This document shows, piece after piece, positions 61,191 to 64,000 of a stretch of 64,000 nt of DNA (its first letter is position 1; each line of letters opens with the position of its first letter). The notes under the pieces are model-generated. The model made no database searches and was not told the origin of the DNA. It saw only the letters and a list, made by a program, of their open reading frames with translations. Made by a program: the position numbers and the translations under genes. This stretch comes from Rhabditoides inermis (Eukaryota; Nematoda; Chromadorea; Rhabditida; Rhabditidae). Location: positions 252,501 through 316,500 of the forward strand of contig CAWZYM010000429.1 of the NCBI GenBank assembly GCA_963966185.1, given 5' to 3'.

Positions 61191-61382
61191 AAAAATCATA
61201 CAATGTAATCAACACACAAACGTTGTTTGATCTCCAACCTATACATGGGATTTACTACACTGGCACTGGCTTTTCTTCCTGATAGCCACTGGAAGTAGTC
61301 ATCACTCCGAGGGATATACCATGGTGATCGAGGTGACTCGATTATAAAGTTCAATTTTGTGTATCTATAGCGTAAACGTTTT

Positions 61383-61470
61383 CCGTGTGAATCTATCAGT
61401 CTATCAGAAGTCTATCAGTCTATCAGTCTATCAGAACGTCTATCAGAACGTCTAGAAAGTCTATCAGAAT
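61383..61470. repeat. Short tandem repeat around TCTATCAG
   Basis: About eight imperfect TCTATCAG/AACGTCTATCAG units. Confidence 0.85.
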
Positions 61471-61607
61471 CTTGTTCGCACACATTTTACACATTCTACT
61501 TCTCGCAGAGTGTTTTAGCGATTTGAAAAGGGTCTGATAGATTCTTTTTTTTTACAATTTATGGAACACATATCTACACAATACATACATGGAACTTTGA
61601 ATAAATG

Positions 61608-61819
61608 CTAGTGTGCCTGGTTGACTGTGTTGAAGTAGGCGTTGAATTTCTGCCGGTGTGTCTTGGCAAAGTCGACAGAGTGCCTGCCTCTCTCGAGTAG
61701 CTTGGAGAACGAGGGGAGAGCGGCATAGCGAGGGTTGGAGGAAAGGAAGTGCTCGTACTGAAAAGAAAGATTCTCTCTCTCTCTCCCTCTCCCTCTCTCG
61801 CTCTCTCTCTCGCTCTCTC

Positions 61820-61851
<32 letters not shown>

Positions 61852-61854
61852 CCT

Positions 61855-61899
<45 letters not shown>

Positions 61900-62155
61900 C
61901 AAACTCACCGCCTTCAGTTTCTGCTCATTCCTCACTGGCAGAGAGTCGATCTCGTAATTGAAAAGACGTCCGGGGCTCACGCTAAAATATCGACTACCGT
62001 ACACCAACCTACAGTATCGCGTACTTTTCGATTTCGACAATGTGTTGCATGAAGAAGTCGTGAATGAGCAGACCGCCGATGGAAGTGGAGGCGATTTCCT
62101 GGTATCACCTTTCTCCCTCTCTCTCTCCCCCTCTTTCTCCCTCTCTCCCTCTTTC

Positions 62156-62186
<31 letters not shown>

Positions 62187-62448
62187 CCCTCTTTCTTTCT
62201 CTCTCTCCCTCTCTCTCACTCTCTCTCTCTCCCACTTTCTCTCCCTCTCTCTCTCTCTCTCCCCTTCTCTCTCTCTCTCCCCTTCTCTCTCTCTCCCTCT
62301 CTCTCCCTCTCTCTCTCTCCCTCTCTCTCCCTCTCTCCCTCTTTCTCTCTATCTCTCTCTCTCTCTCTCCTCTCTCACCATGACCAGATCCGCCTTGTTC
62401 TTGGGTCCGAAATCCGTGTCGTTTGCGTTGATCACCTTGGCGAGCAGC
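61608..62448 (-). CDS. Unknown protein, last four exons, 5' end cut off
   Basis: Exons 62448-62379, 62098-62013, 61981-61909 and 61757-61608 join in phase and end in TAG. The peptide includes LLAKVINANDTDFGPKNKAD, IGGLLIHDFFMQHIVEIEKY, GRLFNYEIDSLPVRNEQKL, FLSSNPRYAALPSFSKLLE and FNAYFNTVNQAH. No family recognised. The first visible exon enters in phase 2, so at least one upstream exon existed; the DNA upstream is now a LINE (from about 62590). Two introns are long CT tracts (about 61770-61895 and 62104-62372). Either the LINE sits in an intron and the gene continues beyond the window, or the gene was truncated. Confidence 0.6.
62104..62372. repeat. (CT)n-rich intron, about 270 bp
   Basis: CT with CCCT and TTTCT interruptions on the plus strand; GA on the sense strand of the 61608-62448 gene, where it follows the donor. 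Confidence 0.95.
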
Positions 62449-62593
62449 CTAAAAACTAAACATGAACACGTTTCAATAACAATACGTTTCACTTTTAAAA
62501 TAACTAGGCTTCAAAAATAACTAGGTTTCATAATAACAATCACAATACGTTTCAAAACGTCTCGCCCTCACTGACGTATTGAGCATGTATTCG

Positions 62594-62755
62594 CGCCTTT
62601 CTGCACTCGCGCCTTTCTGCACTCGCGCCTTTCTGCACTCGCGCCTTTCTGCACTCGCGCCTTTCTGCGACTCGCGCCTTTCTGCACTCGCGCCTTTCTG
62701 CACTCGCGCCTTTCTGCGACTCGCGCCTTTCTGCACTCGCGCCTTTCTGCCCGCA
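62594..62755. repeat. 16-bp tandem repeat at the LINE 5' end
   Basis: About ten units of CTCGCGCCTTTCTGCA, two or three with an extra base (CGACTCGCG). They lie directly upstream of the LINE ORF1 and are probably its 5' UTR or promoter monomers. They are open in the ORF1 frame, which makes the reading frame appear longer than the real protein. Confidence 0.85.
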
Positions 62756-62833
62756 CAGGGTGGTGATTTTAGTGCATTTTCTTTCGCGCGTATTCTCCCC
62801 ACCTTTTCTTCCTCTTGTACCATCCATCCATGT

Positions 62834-63859
62834 ATGTCGCCTATACAGCCTTCCAATAAACGCCATCGCACTGATTCCCCTCTTGCCCTTTCCACGTCTC
62901 CTCCGGACATGTCTGTGGTTTTCCCATCCCCGACCCCAGCTATCACCATCCCAATGTCTGATGTGGGTGGCCTGATCACTAGTTTGACCGCGCGTCTCGC
63001 TGTTGTGTCCTCGGACCAATCGATTGACCCTAGTATCAGAATGGTCCTCGAGACGTGCGCTGTTCTTTTGAATGTGCTGTCCGCGAATGTGTCCGCTCCC
63101 ACTCTCACTCCCTCTCCTCCTCTCTGCCCCGAGTCTGTCCAGGATGCCGCGGGCGAACGTTTGGCTGCCAGTGAGCGCGCTAGGTGCGCTGTGATCATGG
63201 GTCTCGGCGAGAGCCCGGCAGCCAATCCGCACGACCGCTGGCGGGCCGACTATGACAGGGTCAGTGAGATCTCTCACACAATCGGAAACGAGTTCGGGGT
63301 GTTGGACACGTTCCGGATGGGGTCGATGGAAAAGGGGAAGCCTAGGCTGACCAAGGTCGTGTTCTCGTGTAGTGATGCCGCGCGCTCTTTCATCCGCAAA
63401 TTCCGAATCACTGCCAGTAAGACCGAGAACCGTCAGATGTTCAAAGGTGTGCGCGTTCGCGAGTCTCTCTCACGTGAACAGCTGGCTGAACTGACTGCTC
63501 TCAACACGGCCTGCAAACACAAGCGAGATACCGAGGGTGGTGATTTCATCGTGTATGCCAATCAAATCATTCTGCGCGATGAGCTGCCGGCTGTGAGGGC
63601 TCAGATCAAGTCTGATGCCGCTGCGAAGAAGGGAAAGGGAAAGGAGGTCACTCCTACTCCCGCGCAGTCTCACCCGGCAGTGAGCGGTGCGAATGCCGAA
63701 CCTCTCGCCACACCCACTGGTCTCGGAAAGTTCTCGTGGGCTAAGCCGCCTGTGCAGCCCGAGCAGCCTGTTGAGAAAGCTGACGAAGTGATGCCCTCTC
63801 CGGAGGGAACCACCGAGGATGAGGCGAGGCAGCAGACTCCTGGTGCCCTGGGAAACTGA
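62834..63859 (+). CDS. LINE ORF1 protein (RNA-binding-type)
   Basis: Starting at the ATG MSPIQPSNKRHRT the product has 341 residues. A Ser/Pro-rich, low-complexity N-terminus is followed by a folded region: RARCAVIMGLGESPA, RWRADYDRVSEI, FGVLDTFRMGSMEKGKPR, LTKVVFSCSDAARSFIRKFR, then LSREQLAELTALN and DFIVYANQIILRDELP. This is the RRM-like nucleic-acid-binding arrangement of many ORF1 proteins (GLxES, FRxG, PRxxKVVF). A Lys-rich then Pro/Glu-rich tail follows. An upstream in-frame ATG at 62579 lies before the 16-bp repeats and is less likely. Confidence 0.75.
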   Translation: MSPIQPSNKRHRTDSPLALSTSPPDMSVVFPSPTPAITIPMSDVGGLITSLTARLAVVSSDQSIDPSIRMVLETCAVLLNVLSANVSAPTLTPSPPLCPESVQDAAGERLAASERARCAVIMGLGESPAANPHDRWRADYDRVSEISHTIGNEFGVLDTFRMGSMEKGKPRLTKVVFSCSDAARSFIRKFRITASKTENRQMFKGVRVRESLSREQLAELTALNTACKHKRDTEGGDFIVYANQIILRDELPAVRAQIKSDAAAKKGKGKEVTPTPAQSHPAVSGANAEPLATPTGLGKFSWAKPPVQPEQPVEKADEVMPSPEGTTEDEARQQTPGALGN

Positions 63860-63874
63860 GCGCGCGTCGCACAT

Positions 63875-64000
63875 TATCTTCACTGTCTATCTCACTTTTT
63901 AATAGCCGTAGTATCGTAAACAAATTCCCTCTTCTCCATGCATTTTTAACTCTTAATCGCCCAGATATTGTTCTTATAACCGAATCTTTTTTGTACAAGT
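63875..64000 (+). CDS. LINE ORF2 start: AP-endonuclease domain, truncated by window end
   Basis: Soon after the ORF1 stop another frame reads LSISLFNSRSIVNKFPLL, then LNRPDIVLITESFLYK. This is the N-terminal endonuclease signature (N-x-RS-x-x-NK, PDI-x-x-x-TE) of APE-type LINEs; the Asn and Glu are the conserved catalytic ones. The reverse transcriptase would lie beyond the window. Confidence 0.75.

Larger units (their letters stand above)
62590..64000 (+). mobile_element. Non-LTR retrotransposon (LINE, CR1-like), 5' portion, cut by the window end
   Basis: Consists of the 16-bp repeats, ORF1 and the beginning of ORF2. ORF1 is intact and the element shows no decay in the visible part, so it may be recent. 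The clade assignment rests on the two-ORF layout and the endonuclease start only. Confidence 0.75.

Noticed and set aside
62579..62833. Upstream ATG of LINE ORF1 giving 426 residues
   Set aside because: The extra 85 codons are the 16-bp repeats read through; the ATG at 62834 fits the start of non-repetitive protein.

Overview
This is eukaryotic DNA, almost certainly from a nematode. Genes are built from many exons of about 25 to 160 nt with GT-AG introns of about 40 nt to 1 kb. There is an MSP-domain gene fragment, two Str-like seven-transmembrane chemoreceptor copies, and what look like spliced-leader acceptors directly in front of start codons. The dense (GA)n/(CT)n tracts in introns recall diplogastrids such as Pristionchus, but that placement is a guess from memory. 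No bacterial, phage or CRISPR feature is present.

Layout. 1-344: end of an MSP-domain gene (-). 341-3312 and 11416-14391: two nearly identical 3 kb copies of a small zinc-finger gene, the first truncated, the second complete (13070-14662, +). 4701-6114: two small genes (-). 6370-9780: a field of palindromic repeats built on TATCCGATCGGATA. 15.6-21.4 kb (-): a receptor gene copy (17443-21371) and a decayed BTB-gene copy (15641-16874). 22.99-27.08 kb (-): a tandem pair of Str-type receptors, each with its own lesion. 28540-33292 (+): a 25-exon zinc-finger gene split by a solo LTR. 34717-38574 (-): its inverted paralogue, split by a terminal-inverted-repeat element. 38998-39582 (+): a small unknown gene. 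40845-43372 (+): an intact 12-exon seven-TM receptor, and 44339-47978 (+): a BTB-BACK gene; these two are the inverted homologues of the 15.6-21.4 kb copies. 48.7-59 kb (-): a zinc-finger cluster with one large intact gene (49579-55006), a SET-domain remnant and several partial units. 60035-60774 (+): an ABCA-transporter tail. 61608-62448 (-): a 5'-incomplete unknown gene. 62590-64000 (+): the 5' part of a CR1-like LINE.

The genes do not form a pathway. The window reads as a rapidly rearranging arm-type locus in which receptor, BTB and zinc-finger genes are copied in tandem and inverted orientation, fused at exon boundaries and interrupted by transposons. Intact and broken copies of the same gene sit side by side, so lesions can be read by comparison. 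The most unusual points are a chimeric exon inside the large zinc-finger gene, the solo LTR whose ends form splice sites, and a hammerhead-ribozyme-like fold at 61.1 kb.
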